Of a DNA stretch of 64,000 bases, positions 39,695-47,751 are shown one piece after another. Origin of the DNA: Rhodospirillales bacterium 24-66-33. Lineage in GTDB: Bacteria; Pseudomonadota; Alphaproteobacteria; Reyranellales; Reyranellaceae. Below the pieces are notes generated by a model. It worked only from the letters and a program-made list of their open reading frames with translations. It was not told where the DNA came from and did no database searches. The stretch spans positions 1 through 64,000 of the forward strand of contig NCHQ01000031.1 in NCBI GenBank assembly GCA_002281855.1. Direction: 5' to 3'. Position 1 is the stretch's first letter; each line of letters starts with the position of its first letter. The position numbers were made by a program, and so were the translations under genes.

Positions 39695-40591
39695 CTACTC
39701 CGCGGCGACGGACAGGCCCATCTGCTCGCAGGTCGGGGCGACGTCGGAGACGGTGGCGCGGCGCATGTCGCGCTTGTAGCGCTGGTCATCGAACTCCATG
39801 CCGCGATGCATGGTGCAGCGATTGTCCCAGATCACCAGGTCGTTCTCGCGCCAGCGATGGGCATGGACGAACTGGCGCTGCGTCGCATGCGCGGTCAGCT
39901 CGTCGATGAGCTGGCGCGCCTCGTCGTCGGCCATGCCGCGGATCGCGCCGGCGTGGCTGGCGATGTAGAGGCTCATGCGGCCCGAATCGGGCAGGCGGCG
40001 CACCAGCACCTGCGGCACCGGTGCGAAGGCGGCGCGTTCGCTCTCGTCGAAATCCTTGAAGCCGAGCCTGCCGCGCGACGTCATGATCGAGTGCTCGGCG
40101 ACCAGCCCGGCGATGCGCTCCTTGGTGGAGTCCGGCAGCGCGTCGTAAGCGGCACGCATGTCGGCGAACTCGGTATGGCCGCCGATCGGCGGGATCGAGC
40201 GCGCATGCAGCATCGAGCAATAGGCCGGCAGGCGCTTGAACGAAGAGTCCGTGTGCCAGAGGCGATTGCCGAGATTGTAGAGACGCTGGCGGTTGTTCGT
40301 CTCGAGGATGCGGTTTTCGGCGTCGAGATTGCCGACATCGGCCATGTTCTGGTGCAGGCGCAGGTTATGACCCTTGCGCGCCATGAAGACGGTCGTCTCC
40401 AGTGGACCGAAATGGCGCGCGAAGGCGAGCTGGCCGTCGTCGTCGAATTCCTGGTCCGGGAAGACCAGAACCGCATACTTTGTGAAAGCCTCGCGGATCG
40501 CGGCGAGGTCCTCGGGCGAGACCTTGTTCAGGGCGACATCGCCGACTTCGGCCACGAAGTCGGGCGTCACGGCATGGATCGACACAGCCAC
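39695..40591 (-). CDS. TauD/TfdA family 2-oxoglutarate dioxygenase
   Basis: Fe(II)/2-oxoglutarate oxygenase, 298 aa. The 2-His-1-carboxylate triad is visible: His113 and Asp115 in WHTDSS, and His262 in CTMHRGMEFD; the 2OG-binding Arg is likely in KRDMRRATV. Members act on taurine, aryloxyacetates such as 2,4-D, or alkyl sulfates; the motif spacing is closer to TfdA, but substrate is open. Divergent (83 bp) from another oxygenase gene. Confidence 0.92.
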   Translation of the reverse strand: MAVSIHAVTPDFVAEVGDVALNKVSPEDLAAIREAFTKYAVLVFPDQEFDDDGQLAFARHFGPLETTVFMARKGHNLRLHQNMADVGNLDAENRILETNNRQRLYNLGNRLWHTDSSFKRLPAYCSMLHARSIPPIGGHTEFADMRAAYDALPDSTKERIAGLVAEHSIMTSRGRLGFKDFDESERAAFAPVPQVLVRRLPDSGRMSLYIASHAGAIRGMADDEARQLIDELTAHATQRQFVHAHRWRENDLVIWDNRCTMHRGMEFDDQRYKRDMRRATVSDVAPTCEQMGLSVAAE

Positions 40592-40674
40592 CGGGCTTCC
40601 TCCTTGCTCTTGCTTATGCGACGGATTGGATCACCTAACGGACAATCGGGCAATCGCGGGATATACTTTCAGCC

Positions 40675-41322
40675 ATGATCGAGAAGCAGGAAGTGCAGGA
40701 GATCTTCCCGACCCCGTTGTGGATCGTGGACCTCCAGCCGGCCGCCGCAGCCAGCCTCAATGCGAAACTCAAGGCCGAGATCGAACGGCTGATCGCACCG
40801 CGATCCAAGGTGCCGGCCGGCAGCAACTGGCAGACGCCGCAGGATCTGCACACGCGCCCGGCCTTCGCGGAGTTCGCCAAGCTGGTCGAGACGGCGGGCC
40901 GCGGAGTCGCCCGCTTCCTTCAGGTCGATCAGTATCCGATGGCGATCACCGGCTGCTGGGCGAACGTCAATCCGCCCGGCGCCTACCATCCGATGCACCA
41001 TCATCCGAACAACTATCTGAGCGGCGTCTACTATGTGTCGATCCCGGCCGGCGGCTCGCAGATCCTGTTCCAGGATCCGCGCGGCCAGGCCTCGATGATC
41101 ATGCCCAAGCCGCGCCAGTTCACGCGCCTCACCGCCAACGGCGCCAACGCGCCGAGCAAGGAGGGCCGCATGGTGATCTTCCCCTCCTGGCTGAAGCACA
41201 CGGTGCCGGCCAATGACGGCGAGAGCGAGCGCATCAGCCTCTCGTTCAACCTGATGTTCAAGAATTTCAGCGAGACCATGGCGTCGCCGATGTGGGATCC
41301 CACGGCGGGCAAGGAGAAGTGA
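40675..41322 (+). CDS. Putative 2OG-Fe(II) oxygenase (TIGR02466 family)
   Basis: 215 aa. Family marks are the N-terminal IFPTPLWIVDL, the central PPGAYHPMHHHPNNYLSGVYYV with the first metal His, and the C-terminal FPSWLKHTVPAND with the distal His and ERISLSFNLMF with a 2OG Arg. These proteins are oxygenases by fold; substrates are unknown and some sit beside TPR proteins, as here. The stop overlaps the next start (TGATG at 41320-41324), showing translational coupling. Confidence 0.85.
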   Translation: MIEKQEVQEIFPTPLWIVDLQPAAAASLNAKLKAEIERLIAPRSKVPAGSNWQTPQDLHTRPAFAEFAKLVETAGRGVARFLQVDQYPMAITGCWANVNPPGAYHPMHHHPNNYLSGVYYVSIPAGGSQILFQDPRGQASMIMPKPRQFTRLTANGANAPSKEGRMVIFPSWLKHTVPANDGESERISLSFNLMFKNFSETMASPMWDPTAGKEK

Positions 41323-42605
41323 TGAGCCTGCAGGATCGCTACGGCAACGAACTCGGCACGCAATCGGCCGCGGCGCGCGACGCCTATCTGGCGGGCGTCG
41401 ACAGCCTGATGGCCGCAACGCCCGGCATGGACGCCGCCTTCCAGCGGGCCGTCGATGCCGACGAGACTTTCGCGCTGGGCCATATCTCGCTGGCGCGCGC
41501 CAAGCAGTTGCTCGGCCGCGGACACGAGGCCAAGGCGCCGCTCGCCCGCGCAAAGGAGCTGGCCGGCGACGCCAGCCCGCGCGAGCAGAGCCAGATCGCG
41601 ATCTTCGAGAAGATCCTGACCGGCCAAGGCGCCGCCGCACTCGAGGCGATCCGCGAGCACATGAAGGACTGGCCGCGCGACGCCATGGCGCTCGCGCCGG
41701 CGACCAGCGTGTTCGGCCTGATCGGTTTCTCCGGCAAGCCCGGCCGCGAGGTCGACCAGCTCGCCCTTCTCGAACCGTTCGAGAAGCATTACGGCGACGA
41801 CTGGTGGTATCGCACGCAGCTCGCCTTCGCGCAGATCGAGCTGCAGAAGCTCGACGAGGGCCAGCGCAACATCGACGCCGCGCTGGCAGCCTTCCCGAAG
41901 AGCGCCCATGCCGCGCACATCCGCGGCCATCTCTTCTACGAGCTGGGCGAACGCGAAGCCGGGCTCGCCTTCCTGCAGCACTGGATGAAGGACTATCCCC
42001 GCGAAGGCCTGATGCACGTCCACAACAACTGGCATCTCGCGCTGTGGTCGATGGAGACCGGGCAGATGGAGCAGGCCTGGCGCCTCTACGACGAGGCGCT
42101 CAGTCCCGCCGTCGCCTGGGGCCCCCAGATCAACGTCGCGACCGATTGCGCCGCCTTCCTGGCCCGCGCCGAGATGGCGGGCGAGGCGCGCCCGGCCGAG
42201 CGGTGGCGCGAGCTGGCGGACTACGCCACCAAGTGGTTCGGACGGCCGGGCCTGGGCTTCGTCGACATGCACACGGTGCTGGCCTACGCGATGGCCGGCG
42301 ACGGCGCGGCCCTGGCGAAGTTTGCCGAGACGCCGGCCGGCCCGACGGCCGACCTGCTGGCGCCGATGGCGCGCGGCTTCGAGGCCTATGCGCAGGGCGA
42401 CTGGAGTTGCGCCATCGCGGAGATCGAACCTCTGCTCGCCACGCACGAGCGACTGGGCGGCAGCCGCGCGCAGCGCGACCTGCTCGAATATCTGGTGACG
42501 TCCGCGATGGTGAAGGCCGGCCGCGCGAGCGAAGCCCGCGCGATGATCGAGAAGCGCCGGCCGCAGAACGGCAAGGGCAAGGGCTTCCCGCTGGCGGGGC
42601 TCTAA
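41322..42605 (+). CDS. Tetratricopeptide repeat protein (TTC38-like)
   Basis: 427 aa from the ATG at 41322, which overlaps the oxygenase stop. Helix pairs of TPR type run through the protein, for example FALGHISLARAKQLLGRGHEAKAPL and ELGEREAGLAFLQHWMKDYP; the HVHNNWHLALWSMETGQMEQAWRLYDEAL section is the mark of TTC38-like proteins, whose role is unknown. Its tight coupling to the oxygenase suggests a joint function. A long inverted repeat follows its stop. Confidence 0.82.
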   Translation: MSLQDRYGNELGTQSAAARDAYLAGVDSLMAATPGMDAAFQRAVDADETFALGHISLARAKQLLGRGHEAKAPLARAKELAGDASPREQSQIAIFEKILTGQGAAALEAIREHMKDWPRDAMALAPATSVFGLIGFSGKPGREVDQLALLEPFEKHYGDDWWYRTQLAFAQIELQKLDEGQRNIDAALAAFPKSAHAAHIRGHLFYELGEREAGLAFLQHWMKDYPREGLMHVHNNWHLALWSMETGQMEQAWRLYDEALSPAVAWGPQINVATDCAAFLARAEMAGEARPAERWRELADYATKWFGRPGLGFVDMHTVLAYAMAGDGAALAKFAETPAGPTADLLAPMARGFEAYAQGDWSCAIAEIEPLLATHERLGGSRAQRDLLEYLVTSAMVKAGRASEARAMIEKRRPQNGKGKGFPLAGL

Positions 42606-42611
42606 GAAAAG

Positions 42612-42739
42612 CCCGTCGTCTCGACCGGAGCCGAGCGCAGCGAGGCGGAGTGGAGAGACCTTCTCTCCACAATTTGCCGGCTATTTGCCGATAGAAGGTC
42701 TCTCCACTCCGCGCTGCGCGCTCCGGTCGAGACGACGGG
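42612..42739. repeat. Long composite inverted repeat (20-bp and 19-bp perfect arms)
   Basis: Outer arms 42612-42631 and 42720-42739 pair perfectly (CCCGTCGTCTCGACCGGAGC and its complement). Inner arms 42646-42664 and 42693-42711 also pair perfectly (CGGAGTGGAGAGACCTTCT and complement). The loop contains AT-rich text. It lies between two convergent genes. Confidence 0.85.
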
Positions 42740-42747
42740 TTTGCTTT

Positions 42748-43761
42748 TCAGCTTAACCCGAACTCTTCGGCGAGCAGTTCGTAGGAGCGTTTGCGCTTCT
42801 CGAAGTCGTAGCAGATCGTCACCGCCATGATCTCGTCGACCTCGTAGGCGGCGGCGTGGCGTTCGAGTCCCGCCCTCACCGTCTTGGGCGAGCCGACCAC
42901 CGAGCGGCGGCGCAGCGCCGGCAGCCAGCGTTCCGCGCCGGGCGCCTTGGCGGCTTCCGTCGCTTCCGCGACCGACGGGACGGGACCGGGATTGCCCAGC
43001 GTCCGCAGACGCATCGCCCAGACCTCGCGGCTGCGCGACAGCAGGTCGGCCTCCTCGTCGGTCTCCGCGCAGAGCACCGAGATCGCCATCATCGGTACGG
43101 GCTTGGGATGGAGCGACGACGGCTTGAAGTGGGCGCGGTAGGCCCGCGTGACGCCATCGCCGCCGTCGGGATTGATGAAGTGGGCAAAGCAGAACGGCAG
43201 GCCGAAATGCGCCGCCAGCGCCGCACTGTCGTCGCTCGATCCCAGCAGCCAGACGTCGGGGGCCGTCTCGCCGGTCGGCTGCGCCACGACGCCGGTGCCT
43301 TCATGGTTGAGCGGCAGCGCATCGTGAAGCCAGGCGACGAGGTCGCGTACCTGGTAGGGATACTTCTCTGCATCGCTCCAGTTGGGCTTGCCGTCGGCCA
43401 GGATGCGCATCGTGTGCTGGTCGCTGCCCGGGGCTCGCCCGATGCCGACATCGATGCGGCCGGGGAACAGCGTCTCGAGCATGCGAAAGTTTTCCGCCAC
43501 CTTGTAGGCGCTGTAGTGCGGCAGCATCACGCCGCCCGATCCGACACGGATGCGCTCGGTGAGGCCCGCGACCCGCGTGATCAATACCTCGGGCGTCGAG
43601 CCGGCCAGTGCCTCGCTGCTATGGTGCTCGGCCAGCCAGTAGCGCGTGTAGCCGAGCCGGTCGCAGAGCTGCGCCAGTTCGAGCGTATCGCGCACGGCTT
43701 CGGCCGGCGTGCCGCCCTTTCGAATCGGCGACTGGTCGAGAACGCTGAGGCGCAGCGACAA
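42748..43761 (-). CDS. LLM class flavin-dependent oxidoreductase (luciferase-like)
   Basis: FMN-dependent monooxygenase or reductase of unknown substrate, 337 aa. Features: SVLDQSPIRKG, YWLAEHHSSEALAGSTPEVLI and VGIGRAPGSDQHTMR, typical of the MsnO8 subgroup. The best start I find is TTG at 43761, just past the accA stop (43767-43769); the frame stays open across accA, so no other start is clear. Transcribed after accA, possibly by read-through. Confidence 0.82.
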   Translation of the reverse strand: MSLRLSVLDQSPIRKGGTPAEAVRDTLELAQLCDRLGYTRYWLAEHHSSEALAGSTPEVLITRVAGLTERIRVGSGGVMLPHYSAYKVAENFRMLETLFPGRIDVGIGRAPGSDQHTMRILADGKPNWSDAEKYPYQVRDLVAWLHDALPLNHEGTGVVAQPTGETAPDVWLLGSSDDSAALAAHFGLPFCFAHFINPDGGDGVTRAYRAHFKPSSLHPKPVPMMAISVLCAETDEEADLLSRSREVWAMRLRTLGNPGPVPSVAEATEAAKAPGAERWLPALRRRSVVGSPKTVRAGLERHAAAYEVDEIMAVTICYDFEKRKRSYELLAEEFGLS

Positions 43762-43766
43762 GGAAG

Positions 43767-44720
43767 TCAGAGACCCTTCTTGCCCATCGCCAGGAACTTG
43801 TCCTGGCGGCGCTCGCGCAACGTGTCGGCGTCGAGCTTGGACAGGTCGGCGATCGCTTCGGCCACGACCTTGCCCACGACGTCGATCGTCTCGTCGGGCG
43901 CGCGATGGGCGCCGCCCATCGGCTCGGGGATCACGTCGTCGATCACCTCGAGCTTCCTGAGATCGGCGGCCGTGACTTTCATCGCCTCGGCGGCATCCTG
44001 CGCGTTGGCGTTGTTGCGCCACAGGATCGAGGCGCAGCCTTCCGGCGTGATCACCGAGTAGACCGAGTTCTCCAGCATGTAGACGCGGTCGGCCGAGGCG
44101 ATGGCGAGCGCGCCGCCCGAACCGCCCTCGCCGATCACCACGCTGACCAGCGGCACGCCGAGCCCGAGGCAGGTCTCGATCGAGCTGGCGATGGCTTCCG
44201 CCTGGCCGCGCGCCTCGGCGTCGATGCCCGGATAGGCGCCCGGCGTGTCGACCAGGGTCAGCACCGGCAGCTTGAAGCGGTCGGCGAGCCGCATCAGGCG
44301 CTGCGCCTTGCGATAGCCTTCGGGCCGCGCCATGCCGAAATTGTGCTTGATGCGCGAGTCGGTGTCGTCGCCCTTCTGCTGGCCCAGCACGACGATGCTG
44401 CGGCCCTGCAGGCGGCCCATGCCGCCCACGATGGCGGCGTCCTCGCCGAAGGCGCGGTCGCCGGCCAGCGGCGTATAGTCTGTGATCAGCCGGTCGATAT
44501 AGGCCTGGGCGTGCGGCCGCTCGGCATGGCGGGCAACCTGTACCCGCTGCCACGGCGTCAGCTTGGCGTAGGTCGCGCGAATCTGCTTATGCGCCTTTTC
44601 CTGCAGGCGCATGACTTCCTCGGCGATGTCGACATCGCCGGAATTGGGAAGATGCCGAAGCTCGGCGATCTTGCCTTCCAGCTCCGCAATCGGCTTCTCG
44701 AAGTCGAGGTAAATCGTCAT
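43767..44720 (-). CDS. accA: Acetyl-CoA carboxylase carboxyltransferase subunit alpha
   Basis: Carboxyl transfer from biotin to acetyl-CoA in fatty acid synthesis, 317 aa. It starts with the family MTIYLDFEKPIAELE coil and shows GGMGRLQGRSIVVLGQQKG and GEGGSGGALAIASADRVYML, the carboxyltransferase core. The partner AccD is not in the window. It follows xerD by 33 bp on the minus strand; the LLM gene follows with overlap. Confidence 0.97.
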   Translation of the reverse strand: MTIYLDFEKPIAELEGKIAELRHLPNSGDVDIAEEVMRLQEKAHKQIRATYAKLTPWQRVQVARHAERPHAQAYIDRLITDYTPLAGDRAFGEDAAIVGGMGRLQGRSIVVLGQQKGDDTDSRIKHNFGMARPEGYRKAQRLMRLADRFKLPVLTLVDTPGAYPGIDAEARGQAEAIASSIETCLGLGVPLVSVVIGEGGSGGALAIASADRVYMLENSVYSVITPEGCASILWRNNANAQDAAEAMKVTAADLRKLEVIDDVIPEPMGGAHRAPDETIDVVGKVVAEAIADLSKLDADTLRERRQDKFLAMGKKGL

Positions 44721-44753
44721 TGCGGGCAGGTGTCGCCCGGTCGTCGAATCCTG

Positions 44754-45695
44754 TCAACCGGCCGGCCGGCGCTTTCGCCGGGCCAGCGGGTGATGCTCCT
44801 GGACCAGGGAGCGCAGCTTTTCGTCGAGCACATGCGTGTAGATCTGCGTGGTGGCGATATCTGCATGGCCCAGCATCAATTGGACGGAGCGCAGATCGGC
44901 ACCGCCGGCCAGCAGATGGCTGGCGAAGGCGTGTCGCAGCACGTGCGGCGACACCCGCGCCGGATCGATGTCCGCGGCCAGCGCGGCTTCCTTCAGGAGT
45001 TGTGCGAAACGCTGTCGCGTCAGGTGCCCGGTGCGGCCGCGCGAGGGGAACAGGAACCGCGAGGTCTCGCCTTCGGCCAGCTGACCGCGGCGCATGTGCA
45101 GCCACGCGACGATGGCCGTCCGCGCCGGGTCCGACAGCGGCACCAGCCGCTCCTTGTCGCCCTTGCCGCGGACCAGCAGCATCGAGGGATCGCGTTCGAC
45201 GGCGGACAGAGGAAGGCTCACCAGCTCCGACACGCGCAGGCCGGCTGCGTAGAGGATTTCGAGCAGCGTCGCCATGCGCCCGCCATCGACCGCATCCTTG
45301 GTCCGCGCCGCCTCGATCAGCCGGTCGACCTCCTCGCGCGACAGGACCTTGGGCAAAGGCCGCCCCAGCCGCGGCGAATCGAGCGTGCTCGCCGGATCGT
45401 CGTCGCGCAGCCGCTCGGCCAGCAGGAACCGGAAGAACTGGCGCATCACCGATAGACGCCGCGCCACCGTGCGCGGCGTCATGCCGACGAAGTCGAGCGC
45501 CTTCAGATAGGCGCGCAATGCCGCCGCATCCGCCGTCGCCGGGCTTTGCTTGCGCCGCGTCAGGAAACTCTGGAGATCGGCCAGGTCGGCTGCGTAGGCC
45601 AGCAGCGTGTTCTTCGAGGCGCCGCGCTCCGCCTGCAGCATCTCGAGGAAGGCCTCGGCCTCGCGGACATGCTTGAAGGGCGGCTTGCGCTTCAT
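44754..45695 (-). CDS. xerD: Tyrosine recombinase XerD-like, chromosome dimer resolution
   Basis: Site-specific recombinase, 313 aa. The catalytic set is present: Arg154, Lys around 179, His251 and Arg254 in HVLRH, His277 and nucleophile Tyr286. The N-terminal core-binding domain (about 10-110) is normal. Length and the accA-xerD-aroK context indicate the housekeeping dif recombinase, not a phage integrase. The small membrane protein gene and aroK lie divergently upstream. Confidence 0.92.
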   Translation of the reverse strand: MKRKPPFKHVREAEAFLEMLQAERGASKNTLLAYAADLADLQSFLTRRKQSPATADAAALRAYLKALDFVGMTPRTVARRLSVMRQFFRFLLAERLRDDDPASTLDSPRLGRPLPKVLSREEVDRLIEAARTKDAVDGGRMATLLEILYAAGLRVSELVSLPLSAVERDPSMLLVRGKGDKERLVPLSDPARTAIVAWLHMRRGQLAEGETSRFLFPSRGRTGHLTRQRFAQLLKEAALAADIDPARVSPHVLRHAFASHLLAGGADLRSVQLMLGHADIATTQIYTHVLDEKLRSLVQEHHPLARRKRRPAG

Positions 45696-45752
45696 CGGCC
45701 GTGGGCGATCGAGACTGTGGAGGAAGCCGGTCGAACCGTCAGCGCGCTGCAG

Positions 45753-45899
45753 TCAGCGCGCAAAACGTTCATTCGGCACCGTGATCTCGAAGTGCTTGAG
45801 TGGGGGGCGCGGTTCGACGAACGCAAGGGCCACCACCCCGGCAAACACCAGGGTCAGGAAGGCGACGATTATCACAGGCCCGAGACGTAGGGAGGGCAT
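45753..45899 (-). CDS. Small membrane protein (48 aa) between xerD and aroK
   Basis: Unlisted short gene: ATG at 45899, TGA at 45753-45755. The protein begins MPSLRLGPVIIVAFLTLVFA, a single hydrophobic segment (about residues 7-27), then a Pro-rich polar tail with EPRPPLKHFE and the end VPNERFAR. I recall similar short proteins (one helix followed by a VPNERF-like end) beside xerD in other alphaproteobacteria, but cannot search here. It lies 57 bp upstream of xerD on the same strand, so it may be its first cistron. Function unknown. Confidence 0.62.
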   Translation of the reverse strand: MPSLRLGPVIIVAFLTLVFAGVVALAFVEPRPPLKHFEITVPNERFAR

Positions 45900-46026
45900 G
45901 CTGAATCGGTTTCGGGAGCGGAACAGGGCCACGACCGCGCCAACCTACCCGCCTGCCGTCCGGGCGGCAATTGCCGAGAGCGATCGCGGCCCACTTCGGG
46001 ACCGGTCGCTTGAAACCTGCGTCATT

Positions 46027-46620
46027 ATGGGCGACATCCATGGCCTGCAGCTCGACATGGACGCCACTTCCCCCCTGTCCTTGCCGCGCACCGTTGCCCT
46101 CGTCGGGTTGATGGGCGCGGGCAAGAGCGCCATCGGCAAGCGACTGGCGGCAAGGCTCGGCCTCCCGTTCGTCGATGCAGACGACGAGATCGAGCGCGCG
46201 GCCGGCTGCACGATCGCTGAATTCTTCGAAAGATATGGCGAACAGGAGTTCCGCGCCGGCGAGCGCCGCGTGATCGGCCGCCTGCTGGAGGAGACGCCGC
46301 ACGTCCTGTCGACGGGTGGCGGCGCCTATATGGATCCCGAGACCCGGGCGCTGATGAAGACCCGGGCCCTCACGGTCTGGCTGCGCGCCGAACTCGACGT
46401 GCTGTTCGACCGCGTGAAGAAGCGCACGCACCGGCCGCTGCTCCGCCAGGGCGATCCGAAGGAAACACTCGCGCGCCTCATGCAGCAGCGCTACCCGATC
46501 TACGCCGAGGCCGACATCGTGGTCGATTCGACCGCGCAGCCGGCCGAGCGCACCACGGAGCAGGTCCTCGACGCGATCCGCGCGCATCTGCAGCCCCAGA
46601 CACCAGGACAAACGACATGA
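46027..46620 (+). CDS. aroK: Shikimate kinase
   Basis: Phosphorylates shikimate on the way to chorismate, 197 aa from the ATG at 46027; an ATG at 46057 gives 187 aa and is a fair alternative. Walker A is GLMGAGKSAIG, the shikimate-binding DADDEIE follows, and the Arg-lid segment is THRPLLRQGDP. Its stop overlaps the aroB start by 4 bp (ATGA), a classical aroKB operon. Confidence 0.96.
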   Translation: MGDIHGLQLDMDATSPLSLPRTVALVGLMGAGKSAIGKRLAARLGLPFVDADDEIERAAGCTIAEFFERYGEQEFRAGERRVIGRLLEETPHVLSTGGGAYMDPETRALMKTRALTVWLRAELDVLFDRVKKRTHRPLLRQGDPKETLARLMQQRYPIYAEADIVVDSTAQPAERTTEQVLDAIRAHLQPQTPGQTT

Positions 46621-47744
46621 GCTCGCCCCGCACGATCCACGTCGACCTGGCCGGTCGCGCCTACGACATCGCCATCGGCCCCGGCCTGATCGACCGCGCA
46701 GGCGAACTCGCACGCCCGCTGCTGGCCGCGCCGAGGATCACGATCGTGAGCGACGACACGGTGGCGCCGCTCTACGGCGCGCGCCTCGCCGCTTCGTTCG
46801 AGAGGGCCGGCATCGACACCCGCACGGTCACCGTGCCCGCGGGCGAGAGCAGCAAGGACTTCGCGAGCTTCGGCCGTCTGATGAACGACCTGCTCGACCT
46901 GCGCCCCGACCGCAAGACCACGCTGGTGGCGCTGGGCGGCGGCGTCGTGGGCGACCTCACGGGCTTCGCCGCGGCCGTGCTGTTGCGCGGCGTCGACTTC
47001 ATCCAGGTGCCGACGACCCTTCTCGCACAGGTCGATTCCTCGGTCGGCGGCAAGACCGGCATCAATACGCGACACGGCAAGAATCTGGTCGGCGCCTTCT
47101 ACCAGCCGCGCCTCGTTCTGGCCGACACCGCGGTGCTCGACACGCTGCCGCGCCGCGAGCTGCTGGCCGGCTATGCCGAGGTCGCCAAGTACGGGCTGAT
47201 CGACGATCCGGATTTCTTCGCCTGGTGCGAGAAGAACGGCGAGGCCGTGCTGGCGGGCGATGCCGCGGCGCGCACCTATGCGATCGAGCAGAGCTGCCTT
47301 TCCAAGGCGCGCATCGTGGCCGCCGACGAGCGTGAGACGACCGACCTGCGCGCACTGCTCAATCTCGGCCATACGTTCGGCCACGCGCTGGAGGCCGAAA
47401 CCGGCTTCGGCGGGGCGCTGCTGCACGGCGAGGCGGTCGGCGCCGGCATGGCCATGGCCTTCGACCTGTCGGCCCGGCTCGGCCTCTGCCCGCCCGAGGA
47501 TGCGGAACGGGTGCGCCGCCATCTCGGCGCCGTCGGCCTCCCGGTCCGGCTGCGCACGATCGGTGGCGACAACAGCCGCACCTGGGATGCGGCGAAGCTG
47601 ATCGAGCACATGCGCGGCGACAAGAAGGCCGAGGGCGGCAAGCTCACCTTCGTGCTCGCGCGCGGCATCGGCCGCTCCTTCGTAACCCGCGACGTCGACG
47701 AGGCCGGCCTGCGCGGTCTGCTCGACGACGCCATCGCGGCCTAG
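46617..47744 (+). CDS. aroB: 3-dehydroquinate synthase
   Basis: Second step of the shikimate pathway, converts DAHP to 3-dehydroquinate with NAD and a metal, 375 aa. The NAD-binding VALGGGVVGDLTGFAAAVLLRG and TLLAQVDSSVGGKTGINTRHGKN motifs are complete, and metal ligands lie in YAEVAKYG and HTFGHALEAETGF. Coupled to aroK by overlap and followed after 7 bp by the CorC-like gene. Confidence 0.97.
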   Translation: MSSPRTIHVDLAGRAYDIAIGPGLIDRAGELARPLLAAPRITIVSDDTVAPLYGARLAASFERAGIDTRTVTVPAGESSKDFASFGRLMNDLLDLRPDRKTTLVALGGGVVGDLTGFAAAVLLRGVDFIQVPTTLLAQVDSSVGGKTGINTRHGKNLVGAFYQPRLVLADTAVLDTLPRRELLAGYAEVAKYGLIDDPDFFAWCEKNGEAVLAGDAAARTYAIEQSCLSKARIVAADERETTDLRALLNLGHTFGHALEAETGFGGALLHGEAVGAGMAMAFDLSARLGLCPPEDAERVRRHLGAVGLPVRLRTIGGDNSRTWDAAKLIEHMRGDKKAEGGKLTFVLARGIGRSFVTRDVDEAGLRGLLDDAIAA

Positions 47745-47751
47745 GCCGGGC

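Noticed and set aside
44754..45695. Integrase of a mobile element
   Set aside because: Tyrosine recombinase length, core-binding domain and the accA-aroKB context fit housekeeping XerD; no att repeats or phage genes nearby.
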